DNA from: Silanimonas sp.
Lineage (GTDB): Bacteria; Pseudomonadota; Gammaproteobacteria; Xanthomonadales; Xanthomonadaceae
Assembly: GCF_027531545.1 (NCBI RefSeq)
Contig: NZ_JAPZSC010000018.1
Coordinates: forward strand, 124,001 to 188,000
Length of the DNA stretch: 64,000 nt
Direction: 5' to 3'
Both the position numbers and the translations under genes were made by a program. Shown in pieces: positions 62,542-64,000 of this stretch; position 1 is the first letter of the stretch, and each line of letters starts with the position of its first letter. The notes beneath the pieces were generated by a model, which searched no databases, had not been told where the DNA came from, and saw nothing but the letters and a program-made list of their open reading frames with translations.

Positions 62542-63732
62542 TCAATCCAGCACGCGACAGAACGCGGCCTTCAGGTAGCGGCTTTCCTGCACGTGCGCGA
62601 GCCACGGATGGTCGGCACCGGCGCCGGCCACCTTGATTACCTGCACCGTGCGGTTCGCGTAGAAGGCCGCGCGACGCAGCATGTCGAGGAATTCCTCCTC
62701 GCTCACGAGACCCGTGCACGAGAAGGTCGCGAACAGCGCGCCCGGCTTGCACACGCCGAGGGCCAGCTTGTTCATGTCGAGGTACTTCTTCAGCGCCGGG
62801 ATCACCTGCTCGCGGTCGCGGGTCATCTTGGCCGGGTCGAGGATGACCACATCGTAGGCCTCGCCACGCGCGGCGGCGTCGCGCAGCCACGGGAAGATGT
62901 CGGCATGGATGAAACGCGTCTTCGTCGCGGCGGCCTGCGCGTTGAGCTTGAGGTTCTGCTTGGCGATGGCGATGACGTCCTCGTCGATGTCGACGCCCAC
63001 CACTTCCGACGCGCCGCGGGCCGCGGCGTACACGGCGAAACCGCCGGTGTTGCAGCACAGGTCGAGCACGCTGCGGCCTTCGACCTGGCGCGACAGCCAC
63101 TCGCGGTTGTCGCGCTGGTCGGCGAAGAAACCGGTCTTGTGCGCACTGCCGGGGGCCGCGCGGAACTGGATGCCGTGCTCGGTGATGACGACGGGCTTCG
63201 GCGCTTCGCGCTGGTGCAGGTCGAAACTCTCCTGCTTCTGCACGTGCTCGTCGGCGAACCACCAGAACGTGCAGCCGGGGAATTGACTCTCCAGCGCGGA
63301 AAAAATCCACTCGCGGTGGCGGAACGCGCCGGCCGAGAAGAACTCGACCACCAGCAGGTCGCCGTAGCGGTCGACCACGAGGCCGGAGATGCCGTCGCCT
63401 TCGGAATGCACCACGCGCCAGGCGTTGCTGACCGCGTCGAGCTTGAGCAGGTCGCGGCGCAGGGCCACGGCAGCGGCGATCTTCGTGCGGAACCAGGCTT
63501 CGTCGATGGCCTCGTCCGGGTCGGTGGTGAGGATGCGCAGCGCGATGCGCGAATGGCCGTTGTAGAAGCCGCGGCCGCACCAGGTGCCGTCGCGGTCGTA
63601 GACCTCGACAATGCTGCCGGGCCTCGGCTTGGTCGGCGGCTTCTCCACCATCTTCTGGAAGATCCAGGGGTGGTTCGAGCGGCGCTCGATCTTGAGGCGG
63701 ACGGCGGGGTTTTCGGCGGAGGCAGCGTTCAT
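62542..63732 (-). CDS. RlmI-like 23S rRNA (cytosine-C5) methyltransferase family protein
   Basis: A 396-residue protein. An N-terminal PUA-like part (GSIVEVYDRDGTWCGRGFYN) is followed by an EEHD-type domain (GISGLVVDRYGDLLVVEFFS) and a Rossmann methyltransferase domain: FFADQRDNREWL, VLDLCCNTGGFAVYAA (motif I), VVGVDIDEDV, and the motif IV region VILDPAKMTRD where the usual DPPK has become DPAK. A Cys in TFSCTGLVSEEEF is in the catalytic position. ATG 63732 excludes an upstream open stretch without similarity. Target base inferred from the family. Confidence 0.88.
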   Translation of the reverse strand: MNAASAENPAVRLKIERRSNHPWIFQKMVEKPPTKPRPGSIVEVYDRDGTWCGRGFYNGHSRIALRILTTDPDEAIDEAWFRTKIAAAVALRRDLLKLDAVSNAWRVVHSEGDGISGLVVDRYGDLLVVEFFSAGAFRHREWIFSALESQFPGCTFWWFADEHVQKQESFDLHQREAPKPVVITEHGIQFRAAPGSAHKTGFFADQRDNREWLSRQVEGRSVLDLCCNTGGFAVYAAARGASEVVGVDIDEDVIAIAKQNLKLNAQAAATKTRFIHADIFPWLRDAAARGEAYDVVILDPAKMTRDREQVIPALKKYLDMNKLALGVCKPGALFATFSCTGLVSEEEFLDMLRRAAFYANRTVQVIKVAGAGADHPWLAHVQESRYLKAAFCRVLD

Positions 63733-63771
63733 GCCCACATTGTACGCGCCGCATGCGGAGCCCCGGCTCGA

Positions 63772-63787
63772 CGGCCCGGACGGGCCG
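63772..63787 (-). terminator. Short GC stem after the truncated GGDEF gene
   Basis: CGGCCCG, 2-base gap, CGGGCCG form a perfect 7-base inverted repeat right after the GGDEF stop codon. With a 2-base loop and no T-run it is a poor intrinsic terminator, but it is the only structure in that gap. Confidence 0.25.
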
Positions 63788-63788
63788 C

Positions 63789-64000
63789 TCAATCGGCCAA
63801 GACGACGCGGTTCCGGCCGCCGCGCTTGGCCGCGTACATGGCATCGTCCGCGCGCCGCAGCAGGTCGCGCACGTCGGTGTCGCCGGGGGTGCGCGACGCC
63901 ACGCCGACCGAGATGGTCAACGGCCAATCGCCATGCGCGACGAAGGACATCGGCATCGCCGCGACCGTGGCCCGCAAGCGCTCGGCCAGCACGGCCGCCT
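63789..64000 (-). CDS. Diguanylate cyclase (GGDEF) C-terminal end, truncated by the window
   Basis: The visible 70 residues are the last third of a GGDEF domain: VLAERLRATVAAM, LTISVGVASRTPGD and LLRRADDAMYAAKRGGRNRV. The GGDEF signature and any sensor domain lie beyond base 64000, so activity cannot be judged. Confidence 0.88.
   Translation of the reverse strand, partial: AAVLAERLRATVAAMPMSFVAHGDWPLTISVGVASRTPGDTDVRDLLRRADDAMYAAKRGGRNRVVLAD

Overview
This window is very GC-rich, densely coded DNA of a polarly flagellated gammaproteobacterium, most likely order Xanthomonadales (Lysobacteraceae). The reasons are GC of roughly 70 percent; a FleQ/RpoN flagellar hierarchy with an rpoN copy beside fleQ (the rpoN2 arrangement of xanthomonads); a bifunctional FlgJ; CheV next to flgA/flgM; and many c-di-GMP proteins. 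Genus cannot be fixed by eye. No tRNA, rRNA, CRISPR array, insertion sequence or prophage was seen, and no gene-free stretch exceeds about 250 bases.

Layout. 1-10160: a mixed housekeeping region with a YchJ protein, an MgtC/DUF4010 membrane protein, fructose-1,6-bisphosphatase, a 2OG-Fe(II) oxygenase, an EamA transporter, two small proteins, a secreted alpha/beta hydrolase with a membrane tail, and a propeller-GGDEF sensor. 10169-13497 (minus): fleQ, a single-domain response regulator and rpoN. 13617-22349 (minus): an 11-gene, mostly overlapping operon that reads as a glycan or acyl-amino-sugar modification pathway (DegT aminotransferase, PhyH-type dioxygenase, formyltransferase, adenylating ligase, two carrier proteins, KAS III, two SDRs, NeuD-like acyltransferase, methyltransferase). 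22487-24835 (minus): a TPR/O-GlcNAc-transferase-like glycosyltransferase. 24895-42868 (minus): PilZ-like protein, FliT-like protein, fliS, fliD, two flagellins, flgL, flgK, flgJ, flgI, (one inverted secreted-protein gene), flgH, flgG, flgF, flgE, flgD, flgC, flgB, cheV. 43007-45883 (plus): flgA, flgM, flgN and a histidine kinase. 45885-57544: an ion channel and a block of c-di-GMP and signalling proteins (EAL-REC, two divergent HDOD proteins, then REC-GGDEF-EAL / TonB-type receptor / YfiR / histidine kinase as one overlapping operon). 57563-64000: two J-domain-related proteins, a coiled-coil protein, folE, an MFS transporter, a PNPOx-like protein, a DCC thiol oxidoreductase, an RlmI-like methyltransferase, and the end of a GGDEF protein cut by the window edge.

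How it works together. By eye, eight sites match the sigma-54 -24/-12 consensus with exact GG-N10-GC spacing. They lie in front of rpoN itself, the modification operon, the OGT-like gene, the first flagellin, flgI, flgB, cheV and flgA. Two sites match the sigma-28 consensus (TAAA-N15-GCCGATAA) in front of the second flagellin and flgM. The modification operon and the OGT-like gene therefore appear wired into the FleQ/RpoN flagellar regulon, which supports a role in flagellin glycosylation. The most interesting candidate system is this operon: a small carrier-protein assembly line that would build an unusual acyl group for an amino sugar placed on flagellin.
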